14,337 nt of DNA from positions 10,109 to 24,445 of the forward strand of contig DCPV01000127.1 in NCBI GenBank assembly GCA_002323775.1, read 5' to 3'. The notes under the pieces are model-generated. The model was not told where the DNA came from and ran no database searches. It saw nothing but the letters and a program-made list of their open reading frames with translations. The stretch comes from Firmicutes bacterium UBA1535 (GTDB lineage Bacteria; Bacillota; Clostridia; Tissierellales; Sedimentibacteraceae). Shown here piece by piece: positions 7,640 to 14,337 of the stretch (position 1 is the first letter of the stretch; the number at the start of each line of letters is the position of its first letter). The position numbers and the translations under genes were made by a program.

Positions 7640-8740
7640 TCAATTTGCAAGAAAAAATTTTTTTCCTGATGTTTGAATAATGATAGATTTCATTTCTAAA
7701 ATGCTCAAACAGCTTAAAATTTCAGCAACAGAATATTTTTTAACATTTGCTATTTCATCGCAAGATTTTTCTCCGTCTTTAATTATATCAATTATATCTT
7801 TCTCTATTTCACTTAAAATATCATAATTAATTTTCTTTTTCAAGGATTTACAATTTGTAATATTAAATTCTGGTAATTCCTCAATTATATCTTCAACACT
7901 TAAAACTAACTTAGCACCGTCTTTTATTAATTTATTAGTACCTATGCTAAATATACTATTTATATTGCCGGGAATTGCAAATACATCCTTTCCCTGATCA
8001 GCTGCATGGTTTGCAGTTATTAAAGTTCCGCTTTTGTCCTGTGCCTCTACAACTAAAATTCCTGAGCTTAAACCGCTTATAATTCTGTTTCGACACGGAA
8101 AATTAGATGACATCGGCGGCATATCAAAAGGATATTCTGTTATTATTGCTCCACCTGAGTTTTCAATTTTTTCATATATTTCTCTGTTTTTCAAAGGATA
8201 AACAACATTAATTCCACAGCCTAAAACTCCAATTGTTTTTCCATTTGCAAGTATAGTGCTTTTGTGAGCTATTGTATCTATTCCATATGCTAAGCCACTA
8301 ATTGTTGTAATCCCAAGATTAGACAAGTCTCTTGCAAATTTGTCAGCACAAAGCTTTCCATATGCTGTTGCCTTTCTTGAGCCTACAATTCCAATTGATA
8401 AACTATTTAAACAATTGACGTCTCCCTTGCAATACAATATGCTTGGCGAATTTATTATATTCCTTAATTTTACTGGATAGTCCTCATCTAATATTGTAGT
8501 TATTTTCACTTTCTCTTTTTTTAATCTTTCTAAAAACTTTTCTTCAAAATTATTTTTCTTATTTATTAATCTGTTTATAATTTCATCTTTTATAAATTTA
8601 ATATTTTGTTTTTCATTATGCAAATTGTCCCAAATTGCTTCTGCTGTCCCAAAATGATTTATAAGCTTTTCTATGGTTTTAATCCCAACAGTTTGTTCAG
8701 AATTTAGCCATGCTATTATTATTTTATTGTTTATTGACAT
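7640..8740 (-). CDS. dprA: DNA processing protein A, RecA loader for transforming DNA
   Basis: DprA (Smf) binds incoming single-stranded DNA and loads RecA during natural transformation; it is also widespread in species not known to be competent. The 366-residue product has an N-terminal helical SAM/HhH-like region (about 1-80). A Rossmann-like core follows with G-I-V-G-S-R-K-A-T (117-125), S-G-L-A-Y-G-I-D (148-155), G-C-G-I-N-V-V-Y-P and F-P-x-R-N-R-I-I-S-G-L-S (214-225). A winged-helix (DML1-like) C-terminus ends the protein. The ATG at 8740 was chosen; a TTG at 8758 would add six residues and overlap comM. The site GGGGGTAGGTG overlaps the comM stop, so the two are probably coupled. Confidence 0.96.
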   Translation of the reverse strand: MSINNKIIIAWLNSEQTVGIKTIEKLINHFGTAEAIWDNLHNEKQNIKFIKDEIINRLINKKNNFEEKFLERLKKEKVKITTILDEDYPVKLRNIINSPSILYCKGDVNCLNSLSIGIVGSRKATAYGKLCADKFARDLSNLGITTISGLAYGIDTIAHKSTILANGKTIGVLGCGINVVYPLKNREIYEKIENSGGAIITEYPFDMPPMSSNFPCRNRIISGLSSGILVVEAQDKSGTLITANHAADQGKDVFAIPGNINSIFSIGTNKLIKDGAKLVLSVEDIIEELPEFNITNCKSLKKKINYDILSEIEKDIIDIIKDGEKSCDEIANVKKYSVAEILSCLSILEMKSIIIQTSGKKFFLAN

Positions 8741-8748
8741 ACTAGCAC

Positions 8749-10272
8749 CTACCCCCAATATTTTCTATCTAAGCTTCTATATTGAATTGCTTCTGCTATA
8801 TGCTTTTGCATGATATTTTCATTGCCTTCTAAATCAGCTATTGTTCGTGCTACCTTTAAAATTTTACTATATGCTCTGGCACTCAAGCCCAGATTGTCAA
8901 AAGCAAGCTTTAAAAGCTCTTGTGACTCTTTATCAATTTTACAATATTTATCTAATTGCTTAGGACTTAGCTGTGAATTTGTATAAATATCCAAATCTTT
9001 ATAACGTTCTAATTGTATTTTTCTTGCTTTAAGAACTCTTTCTTTTATTTCTTTAGAACTTTCTCCCTCTGTCTTGCTGTTCAAGTCATCATAATAAACA
9101 GGAGACACTTCGATTTGTATATCCATTCGGTCAAGAAGCGGTCCTGATATTTTGCTAAGATATTTATTAATTTGCCCTTGATTGCATGAACACTCGTGCT
9201 TTGAATCACCTAAAAAACCGCATGGACAGGGATTCATAGAGCCAATAAGCATAAATCTTGCAGGATATCTGTAAGAGTTATTCGCTCTTGCAATTGAAAT
9301 CGCTCCATCTTCCATAGGCTGTCTTAAAATTTCTAAAACACTTTTTGGGAATTCAGGCATTTCATCTAAAAATAAAACTCCGTGATGAGATAAGGAAACC
9401 TCTCCGGGCTTTGTAGCCTTTCCACCGCCTGCAAGAGCAGCTCTTGATATTGTGTGATGAGGACTTCTAAAAGGTCTTTTTTTGATAAGTCCTGTTTCAT
9501 TTATTTGTCCATATATGCTATATATTTTAGTAACTTCTAAGGATTCTTCAAATGATAAGTCTGGCAATATACTTGGTATTCTTCTTGCAACCATTGTTTT
9601 ACCAGAGCCGGGAGGTCCAAGCATCAAAAGATTATGACCTCCGGCAGCAGCTATTTCTATAGCTCTTTTGAGTGCCGCTTGTCCCTTTATATCAGAAAAA
9701 TCTTCTGCATGCTTAAAATCTGAAAAATAATCCTCATATGTTGATTTATACGAAGGCACATCAATTTCAGCATTCAAATAATCTACAAGCTCATTTAATG
9801 ATTTGATTGGTATTATATCTATATTGTCTATAACGCCACATTCTTCTTTGTTTTCTTCGGGAATTACGACTTTCTTTATGTTATTATTTCTAAGACTGAT
9901 GACTAAAGGCAAGGCTCCGTCTATTTTTATTATTTTACCATCTAAAGACAGCTCGCCTATAAAGCAGATGCTTTCAATTTCATTTTTGATTACCTTGCTT
10001 GCAGATAATATCCCTACTGCAATTGGCAAATCCATCTGACTTCCTTCTTTTTTTAGATTTGCAGGAGCTAAATTTACTGTTATTCTACTCACTGGGAATT
10101 TAAACTGACTGTTTTTAATAGATGATCTTACTCTTTCTTTCGCTTCTTTAATAGAAGTGTCTGCTAATCCGACGATATTAAAACTTGGCAACCCGCTTGA
10201 TAAGTCCGTTTCAACATCAATTATACAACCCTCAAGCCCTTGCAATATACATGCTTTAACTTTTGATAACAT
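8749..10272 (-). CDS. comM: ComM/YifB-type Mg-chelatase-like AAA+ ATPase
   Basis: Family of hexameric AAA+ ATPases; Vibrio ComM is a branch-migration helicase that helps integrate transformed DNA. The ATG at 10272 gives the canonical start MLSKVKACILQGLEG and 507 residues; upstream ATGs at 10284 and 10299 would add 4 or 9 residues without a better ribosome binding site. An N-terminal Lon-like (ChlI) domain spans about 1-175 (G-L-P-S-F-N-I-V-G-L, S-Q-M-D-L-P-I-A-V-G-I-L). The ATPase core follows with Walker A G-P-P-G-S-G-K-T (219-226), R-P-F-R-S-P-H-H-T-I-S, Walker B L-F-L-D-E (300-304), N-P-C-P-C-G and C-S-C (a probable zinc cluster at about 347-363) and D-R-M-D-I (381-385). The C-terminal Mg-chelatase domain contains L-S-A-R-A-Y-S-K-I-L-K-V-A-R-T-I-A-D-L. 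Ribosome binding site is a G6 run. It lies directly between yraN and dprA. Confidence 0.96.
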   Translation of the reverse strand: MLSKVKACILQGLEGCIIDVETDLSSGLPSFNIVGLADTSIKEAKERVRSSIKNSQFKFPVSRITVNLAPANLKKEGSQMDLPIAVGILSASKVIKNEIESICFIGELSLDGKIIKIDGALPLVISLRNNNIKKVVIPEENKEECGVIDNIDIIPIKSLNELVDYLNAEIDVPSYKSTYEDYFSDFKHAEDFSDIKGQAALKRAIEIAAAGGHNLLMLGPPGSGKTMVARRIPSILPDLSFEESLEVTKIYSIYGQINETGLIKKRPFRSPHHTISRAALAGGGKATKPGEVSLSHHGVLFLDEMPEFPKSVLEILRQPMEDGAISIARANNSYRYPARFMLIGSMNPCPCGFLGDSKHECSCNQGQINKYLSKISGPLLDRMDIQIEVSPVYYDDLNSKTEGESSKEIKERVLKARKIQLERYKDLDIYTNSQLSPKQLDKYCKIDKESQELLKLAFDNLGLSARAYSKILKVARTIADLEGNENIMQKHIAEAIQYRSLDRKYWG

Positions 10273-10302
10273 TTTGTTTCCCCCCATTTTAATTTTCATT
10301 TG

Positions 10303-10656
10303 TTAATAAGCCTCAAACGCATTTTCAATATAATTAATTTCTTTTTTATCACTAATTATCTCAATTACATCAAATCTGCATCTAATATCGCTATAGTTTT
10401 TCTTCATAATATAATATTTTGCTGCACTAATAATTTTTCTTATTTTAGATGGAGTTACATATTCTCTAGGATATCCAAAATCTGTGTTTTTTCTACCCTT
10501 TACCTCAATAAAAGAAACAATACCATCCTTTAATGCTATAATATCAATTTCCCCAAGCCTACAGAAAAAATTAGTATCTAAAATAATATAATTATTATTT
10601 TGCAAATATCTCTTTGCAATTTCCTCAAAGTAAAACCCCTTGTTTTCCTTATACAT
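10303..10656 (-). CDS. yraN: UPF0102 family predicted endonuclease-like protein
   Basis: A 117-residue member of the YraN (UPF0102) family, whose fold belongs to the PD-(D/E)xK nuclease group, with no firmly established substrate. Visible are G-x-x-F-E-E-I-A-K-R-Y-L near the start, the core R-x-G-E-I-D-I-I (Glu36, Asp38), F-I-E-V-K-x-R (Glu51, Lys53), the V-T-P-S-K-x-R-K-I-I-S-A-A-K-Y-Y helix and C-R-F-D-V-I-E-I. The catalytic-type residues look intact. The GGGAG ribosome binding site overlaps the end of rnhB; the start is nine bases after the rnhB stop. The rnhB-yraN-comM-dprA order is common in Firmicutes and suggests a shared role in DNA handling. Confidence 0.93.
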   Translation of the reverse strand: MYKENKGFYFEEIAKRYLQNNNYIILDTNFFCRLGEIDIIALKDGIVSFIEVKGRKNTDFGYPREYVTPSKIRKIISAAKYYIMKKNYSDIRCRFDVIEIISDKKEINYIENAFEAY

Positions 10657-10665
10657 ATTTGCTCC

Positions 10666-11298
10666 CTAGAACATTCCCATTTGCTCATTAGTATTCAATA
10701 TCTTTTTCAAAAAACTAAATCTATGAATACTTGTCGTTCCATTTTTCAATAAAGCATCAGTATGCTCCTTAGTTCCATAGCCTTTATTTTTCTTAAAATT
10801 ATACTCGGGATAAACCATGTCAAGCTCATCCATCATTCTATCTCTCGTAACCTTGGCTATAATTGAAGCAGAAGCTATTCCGTGACACTTTTCATCACCT
10901 TTTATAATATTAGACTGCGGAATATCTACATTAAGTTTTTCGGCATCAATAAGTAAATAATCAGGCACAATAGCTTGTCCCTCTTTTGTTTTCAAGTTTG
11001 CAACAGCTTGAAGCATTGCCATTTTTGTAGCATTTTTTATATTTACTTCATCAATTATTTTACAATCAATCTCTCCAATACCTATAGCAATTGATTTCTC
11101 AATAATTTCATCAAAAAACTTATCTCTTTTTTTAGCACTTAATTTTTTAGAGTCATTTACACCCTCAATTAAAAGTCCTCTTGGCATTATTATAGCACAA
11201 GCTACAACACTTCCTGCTAAACAGCCTCTACCTACTTCATCGATACAAGCTATATAATTATAGCCTTTTTCGTATATTTCATTTTCAATTTGAAGCAT
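10666..11298 (-). CDS. rnhB: Ribonuclease HII
   Basis: Cleaves RNA in RNA-DNA hybrids and starts removal of single ribonucleotides in DNA. The ATG at 11298 is chosen because GGGGTG sits six bases upstream; an ATG at 11310 would add four residues without a site. The 210 residues show C-I-D-E-V-G-R-G (catalytic Asp20 and Glu21), V-N-D-S-K-K-L-S, Y-L-L-I-D-A (Asp118), H-G-I-A-S-A-S-I-I-A-K-V-T-R-D-R (Asp153), K-G-Y-G-T-K-E-H and S-I-H-R-F-S-F near the end. All four DEDD catalytic acids are present. The gene is the first of the conserved block, and its upstream region shares a 41-base repeat with that of the neighbouring hydrolase. Confidence 0.97.
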   Translation of the reverse strand: MLQIENEIYEKGYNYIACIDEVGRGCLAGSVVACAIIMPRGLLIEGVNDSKKLSAKKRDKFFDEIIEKSIAIGIGEIDCKIIDEVNIKNATKMAMLQAVANLKTKEGQAIVPDYLLIDAEKLNVDIPQSNIIKGDEKCHGIASASIIAKVTRDRMMDELDMVYPEYNFKKNKGYGTKEHTDALLKNGTTSIHRFSFLKKILNTNEQMGMF

Positions 11299-11320
11299 TT
11301 TACACCCCATTTATTTTAAT

Positions 11321-11361
11321 TATAAATTTTCACTACATATAATATATTCACTTTATCACAC
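11321..11361 (-). repeat. Direct repeat copy A, upstream of rnhB
   Basis: About 41 bases between the hydrolase stop and rnhB that match 12351-12390 upstream of the hydrolase: the first 28 positions differ at one base, and the rest differ at about three plus one gap. The block contains ATATATTATATG and GTAGTGAAAA on the minus strand and may hold the rnhB promoter, though no clean -35 box is visible. Confidence 0.7.
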
Positions 11362-11379
11362 CTTATCTATTGGTTCAGA

Positions 11380-12330
11380 TTATGTAGTTAACGTACATAT
11401 TTCTTCTAAAACATCAGCAAATAGCTTTGCTTGGTCAAGCATCATAAAATGACCTGCATCTCTAATTAAAAACAATTTTTTATTTGGTGCATTAATAGTT
11501 TCAAAATATGAACTTGCTATTGTATTAGGTGCTTGAAAATCTCTGTCTCCAAGTATGTAAAAAACAGGTATTTCATACTCACGGCTTTCTTCATATAAAT
11601 TATGTGAAAATAGGAAATCCCAAAGTTTTTTATTATTACCCATCCCTTTTATCAAACTTGAAATATCTGATAACCTAAAAACAGGGCTTTTGATAAGAGT
11701 TTTTATTATTGGGATAAAATTCATCCCAATTTTGTATTTTCCTTGTAAAATTCTAATTTTCTGTATCTTTTTAATCATAGACTTATCATAATTTTTTTCA
11801 GGATAAACACCTATCTTTTTAAGATTATCTAAATCTTTTTTATTATCTGCATTAATTATTAATTCTTTTAGCTTATCATAGCCAACTTTCTCGTTTTCCA
11901 CAATATCTATAACTTGTCCAGTTCCGATATAGAACAATACTTCCTCTGGATATTTCTTTACAAATATTGTTCCAAGCACGCTTCCCCACGAATGACCTAA
12001 AATTATAATCTTATCCTTATTATATTTTTCTTTCAAATATTGAACAACTTTTAACAAATCGTCTAGCAGCTCATCCATAGAAGGATATTTGTTCTTTTGT
12101 GAGGTTTTAGTCAATGTTTTGCCTGCTCCCCTTTGATCCCAATGAACAACTGTAAATAAGCTTGATAAATTATCCTGAAAAGCATATGCAAAAGTTGATT
12201 CAGCCATGCCTGGCCCACCGTGCAAAAATAATAAAACTGGATATTCGGGATTTGCATTATAATGTAATAAGTATTGTTCTATCCCATTTATTTCGATATA
12301 TTCCGAGAAATAATTACTTTGTTTTTTCAT
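11380..12330 (-). CDS. Alpha/beta hydrolase, proline iminopeptidase-like (S33 family)
   Basis: Predicted serine hydrolase of 316 residues. The ATG at 12330 was chosen because GGTGG lies just upstream; an in-frame ATG at 12363 would add a short hydrophobic stretch (KIYILLVVSI) without a ribosome binding site. The oxyanion loop H-G-G-P-G (37-41), W-D-Q-R-G-A-G (64-70) and nucleophile elbow G-H-S-W-G-S (Ser114) are the hallmarks of proline iminopeptidases. A helical cap of about 100 residues follows, then L-G-D-R-D (Asp264 likely catalytic) and A-G-H-F (His294). The triad is complete. Related enzymes remove N-terminal proline or cleave other small amides and esters; the substrate cannot be told. 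It probably has no signal peptide from this start. It is bracketed by direct repeats and is not part of the conserved rnhB block. Confidence 0.88.
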   Translation of the reverse strand: MKKQSNYFSEYIEINGIEQYLLHYNANPEYPVLLFLHGGPGMAESTFAYAFQDNLSSLFTVVHWDQRGAGKTLTKTSQKNKYPSMDELLDDLLKVVQYLKEKYNKDKIIILGHSWGSVLGTIFVKKYPEEVLFYIGTGQVIDIVENEKVGYDKLKELIINADNKKDLDNLKKIGVYPEKNYDKSMIKKIQKIRILQGKYKIGMNFIPIIKTLIKSPVFRLSDISSLIKGMGNNKKLWDFLFSHNLYEESREYEIPVFYILGDRDFQAPNTIASSYFETINAPNKKLFLIRDAGHFMMLDQAKLFADVLEEICTLTT

Positions 12331-12350
12331 AATACTAACCACCAATAAAA

Positions 12351-12390
12351 TATAAATTTTCATTACATATAATATATTACTCTATTACAA
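12351..12390 (-). repeat. Direct repeat copy B, in the hydrolase leader
   Basis: Partner of 11321-11361, in the same orientation, lying between the hydrolase promoter and its ATG. On the plus strand it contains three spaced ATTAC words (from 12362, 12376 and 12383 approximately), which could be an operator; this is inference. Confidence 0.7.
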
Positions 12391-12437
12391 AACAATAAAA
12401 CTCCTGTGCCGATATAGATTTGGCTTATGTGCTTTAA

Positions 12438-12476
12438 AAACTAAACTGTTAAAAATTTACAACATTTTTATTAAAA
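12438..12476 (-). repeat. Direct repeat copy C, overlapping the hydrolase promoter
   Basis: 39 bases matching 14286-14323 (two substitutions and one single-base gap). It contains the -10 box and most of the spacer of the hydrolase promoter; the -35 box lies immediately outside it. Confidence 0.7.
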
Positions 12477-12482
12477 AGTCAA
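12454..12482 (-). promoter_or_regulatory. Probable sigma-A promoter of the hydrolase gene
   Basis: TTGACT (12477-12482 on the complement, five of six to consensus), a 17-base spacer and TAAATT (12454-12459, four of six). The predicted start near 12447 leaves a leader of about 117 bases that includes repeat B. Confidence 0.55.
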
Positions 12483-12649
12483 TATATTTTAAAAATCTCA
12501 ATTTTTTTATATCACTAGGCTTTTCAAAAATAATTCTACCAAGCTTTCCATATTAAGAATAATCTAAAATCGTTCTGCGGACACGTTCGTAGTTAATTTC
12601 ATTTTTATTTAAAATACAGCCTTTTTTAAATGCTACATATAGACAACTC

Positions 12650-13579
12650 TTATAATCTTGTGCTAATAAAAATATTATACGCTTGCTGCCATGTTTCGTT
12701 TGTAAAAAAATTACCTTTTTCACCTTTAGAAGAAGCTATTTCAGATGCCATTTCAAAAAGTATACCAAAATAATCTCTACCTGTTCTCATTGCTAAAAAT
12801 ACAAGCTCGCACCAGATAGTTCCGCACTCATAAACTTTCGTTTTCTTTGCAGCTTGAATAGTAGCTTCAATATCATATTCAACTCGTTTTTCAATAACAT
12901 TAAACCCTGAATGTGTTTCTTCGAGTATAGTGTATGCTGCACGATTGTCAAAATCAAGAGGTTGTCCACAAGAGCCGGGATTTATAATTAGCTTATCATT
13001 GCAGTACCCATAAGCTTGTAAATGATTATGCCCAAATAAAATTATTTCTGCATTTATTTCATTGAATATTTTTTTATAATCATCTTGATTTATTAACATC
13101 CTAAAATCTTCAAGAAATTGTTCATGTGAGAAAGGAGATTCTAACATTTTTTTGTGAAAAGAAGCACTTCCACAATCCTTTTTCGCCTGTTGTGGCATAC
13201 CTTTAGTATAATGACTTGCATAAATAAAATTATTAGATTCAAGCGGAATATATGCTTCTTCTTTAAGAGTTGAAATAAAATTTTTCGTTTCCGTTGATAA
13301 TTCACGATATATTTGATGGAGTGCTCCCATCTGATCAAATACCCAGCTAGATTGATTATCCTTAGATAAACCTTTCAAATATGTTTCTTTATTTCCTAAA
13401 ATAACATCAGCATTTTTCAGCTTTGAAATATACTGTACAACATCATTTGAAAATGGCAAATCAAATATATAGTCACCTATAAAAATAAATCTATCTACAT
13501 TATTCAAATTTGCATCTTCAATAACTTTAACTAAAGCGGGATAGTTTCCATGAACATCTGAAATTATTGCAAATTTCAT
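12650..13579 (-). CDS. Calcineurin-like metallophosphoesterase family protein
   Basis: Predicted two-metal phosphoesterase of 309 residues, cytosolic. The ATG at 13579 has AAAGGTGG upstream; a TTG at 13597 would swallow that site. Metal-binding motifs are S-D-V-H-G-N (Asp8, His10), G-D-Y (Asp36), G-N-K-E (Asn63), H123 in A-S-H-Y, and F-G-H-N-H (His184, His186), followed by N-P-G-S-C-G-Q-P, typical of the YfcE/DR1281-like branch. The usual G-N-H-E histidine is Lys64 here. A helical C-terminal extension of about 75 residues (from about 235) lies beyond the core fold. The substrate is unknown. It stands between a GNAT gene and the hydrolase with gaps on both sides. Confidence 0.88.
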   Translation of the reverse strand: MKFAIISDVHGNYPALVKVIEDANLNNVDRFIFIGDYIFDLPFSNDVVQYISKLKNADVILGNKETYLKGLSKDNQSSWVFDQMGALHQIYRELSTETKNFISTLKEEAYIPLESNNFIYASHYTKGMPQQAKKDCGSASFHKKMLESPFSHEQFLEDFRMLINQDDYKKIFNEINAEIILFGHNHLQAYGYCNDKLIINPGSCGQPLDFDNRAAYTILEETHSGFNVIEKRVEYDIEATIQAAKKTKVYECGTIWCELVFLAMRTGRDYFGILFEMASEIASSKGEKGNFFTNETWQQAYNIFISTRL

Positions 13580-13600
13580 ATATATACCACCTTTCAATTA

Positions 13601-13643
13601 TACAAGTTTTCTGTAGCAACATTTTTCACTACCTTGTTAAATG
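13601..13643 (-). repeat. Direct repeat copy E, upstream of the phosphoesterase
   Basis: About 43 bases that match 14235-14277 at roughly three positions in four, in the same orientation. The minus strand reads GTAGTGAAAAATGTTGCTAC, an imperfect inverted repeat, and TATAAT overlaps the downstream edge (13597-13602). As a promoter this would leave a leader of only about ten bases, so the promoter reading is doubtful. Confidence 0.55.
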
Positions 13644-13651
13644 ATTCACGA

Positions 13652-14170
13652 TTATTCTAAATCAAGCCTATAAATATACTCATCATATATAATATCAGTT
13701 CCACACTTTTTAAAAGTGCCTTCTTTTTCAATATAGAAGTTAAGCTTTTTTAATACCGCATTTGAACCTAGATTTTGGCGTGCTACAGATGCTGTAATTT
13801 TTCGACCACCATTTATATAGCAAAAATCAATTAATGCCTTTATCATTTCTGTAGCATAGCCTTGACGCCAATAATTTTTATGAATGCTATATCCTAAATC
13901 CCAATGTTTCTGATCTTCACTTGGAACCGCACTGCATGTTCCGATATAATTTCCTGTTTCCTTTGAAATTGCAACAAAATAATAGCATCCATTGTAATTT
14001 TCTACATTTTCTTTCCATCTCGAATACGTATCACCCGCTTTATCTCGAGGAGGATCAGATAAATATTTTCCCATTTCATCATCTAACCAGATATCTAAAC
14101 AAAACGACGCATCTTCTTTCCGAGTACTTTTAATAATCAATCGGTCTGTTTCTATATTATTTATTATCAT
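13652..14170 (-). CDS. GNAT family N-acetyltransferase (RimJ/RimL-like)
   Basis: Predicted acetyl-CoA-dependent N-acetyltransferase of 172 residues. It starts with the RimJ/RimL-type segment I-E-T-D-R-L-I-I-K-S-T-R-K-E-D, and carries the acetyl-CoA pyrophosphate loop in Y-W-R-Q-G-Y-A-T-E-M (100-109) preceded by the strand D-L-G-Y-S-I-H. A-R-Q-N-L-G-S-N-A-V-L-K-K-L-N-F (130-145) is the characteristic motif that follows. AGGAG lies about ten bases before the ATG. The acceptor (a protein N-terminus, an antibiotic or a small amine) cannot be read from the sequence. The gap to the next gene is 72 bases and carries repeat E. Confidence 0.92.
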   Translation of the reverse strand: MIINNIETDRLIIKSTRKEDASFCLDIWLDDEMGKYLSDPPRDKAGDTYSRWKENVENYNGCYYFVAISKETGNYIGTCSAVPSEDQKHWDLGYSIHKNYWRQGYATEMIKALIDFCYINGGRKITASVARQNLGSNAVLKKLNFYIEKEGTFKKCGTDIIYDEYIYRLDLE

Positions 14171-14234
14171 AATAAAAATTCTCCTATCATTTACAAGAAA
14201 TCTACCTTAGGATTTCCTGTTTATCTTCACGTTA

Positions 14235-14277
14235 TATAAGTTTTTTGTAACAATATTCTTCACTACGTTTTCAACCG
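14235..14277 (-). repeat. Direct repeat copy F, upstream of the acetyltransferase
   Basis: Partner of 13601-13643. It keeps GTAGTGAA and the TTGTTAC half, and ends in TATAAC where copy E has TATAAT. Confidence 0.55.
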
Positions 14278-14285
14278 TATTTTAT

Positions 14286-14323
14286 AAACTAAACTATTAA
14301 AAATTCACAACATTTTTTTAAAA
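14286..14323 (-). repeat. Direct repeat copy D, upstream of the acetyltransferase
   Basis: Partner of 12438-12476. The -10-like box is TGAATT (14302-14307), and the position 17 bases upstream (ATGTGT) is a poor -35, so this copy looks like a degraded or inactive promoter. The window ends shortly beyond it. Confidence 0.65.
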
Positions 14324-14337
14324 TACACATCTAAGTC

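Larger units (their letters stand above)
12331..12649. other. 319-base AT-rich gap between hydrolase and phosphoesterase genes
   Basis: No gene is supported here. It holds the hydrolase promoter (12454-12482), a leader of about 117 bases, repeat copies B (12351-12390) and C (12438-12476), and an AT-rich stretch after the phosphoesterase stop without a clear terminator. A short less AT-rich patch (about 12571-12590, containing TCTGCGGACACG) is unexplained. Confidence 0.7.

Noticed and set aside
7594..7645. Promoter-like TTGATT and TATATA upstream of topA
   Set aside because: Poor -10 match in very AT-rich sequence; kept as a remark in the topA entry only.
8741..8758. TTG start for dprA extending it by six residues
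   Set aside because: The ATG at 8740 has the better-placed ribosome binding site and needs no overlap with comM.
13141..13338. Minus-strand 65-codon frame within the phosphoesterase gene
   Set aside because: Overlaps the real frame of an intact gene and has no start context of its own.
1..14337. CRISPR array, tRNA/rRNA genes, transposase, phage or toxin-antitoxin genes
   Set aside because: Looked for on both strands; no regular spacer-repeat array, cloverleaf, or recognisable mobile-element protein was seen.

Overview
The window is 14.3 kb of AT-rich chromosome from a low-GC Firmicute, most likely an anaerobic clostridium. Evidence for this is the A/T-dominated codon use, strong AGGAGG-type ribosome binding sites, and a dense conserved gene order. 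All 15 genes I can support lie on the minus strand, so transcription runs from high to low coordinates. I cannot assign a genus from the sequence alone.

Reading in the direction of transcription, the right end (about 11.3-14.3 kb) is accessory: a GNAT N-acetyltransferase, a calcineurin-like metallophosphoesterase and an alpha/beta hydrolase of the proline iminopeptidase type, separated by AT-rich gaps. These gaps share three families of diverged direct repeats (11321-11361 with 12351-12390; 12438-12476 with 14286-14323; 13601-13643 with 14235-14277). One repeat pair brackets the hydrolase gene, which suggests insertion or recombination next to rnhB.

From 11.3 to 5.3 kb lies a conserved nucleic-acid block: rnhB, yraN, comM (yifB), dprA and topA. 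It covers RNA-DNA hybrid removal, a predicted nuclease, a ComM-type MCM-like ATPase, the RecA loader for transforming DNA, and topoisomerase I. The first four are nearly contiguous; stop codons and ribosome binding sites touch.

From 5.3 to 1 kb lies the translation/envelope block: rpsB, tsf, pyrH, frr, a small unassigned gene, uppS and the start of cdsA. It makes ribosomal protein S2, EF-Ts, UMP kinase, ribosome recycling factor, undecaprenyl diphosphate synthase and CDP-diacylglycerol synthase. rpsB has an excellent promoter with a leader of about 130 nt. The rpsB-tsf gap holds a nested stem-loop ending in a U-run, a candidate attenuator. From pyrH to cdsA the genes are tightly coupled: two ribosome binding sites are embedded in the last codons of the gene before. 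cdsA runs off the left edge.

I found no rRNA, tRNA, CRISPR array, transposase or phage gene, and no clearly new multi-gene system. The most interesting items are the rpsB-tsf RNA structure, the small PASTA-like gene between frr and uppS, and the mosaic repeats around the accessory genes.
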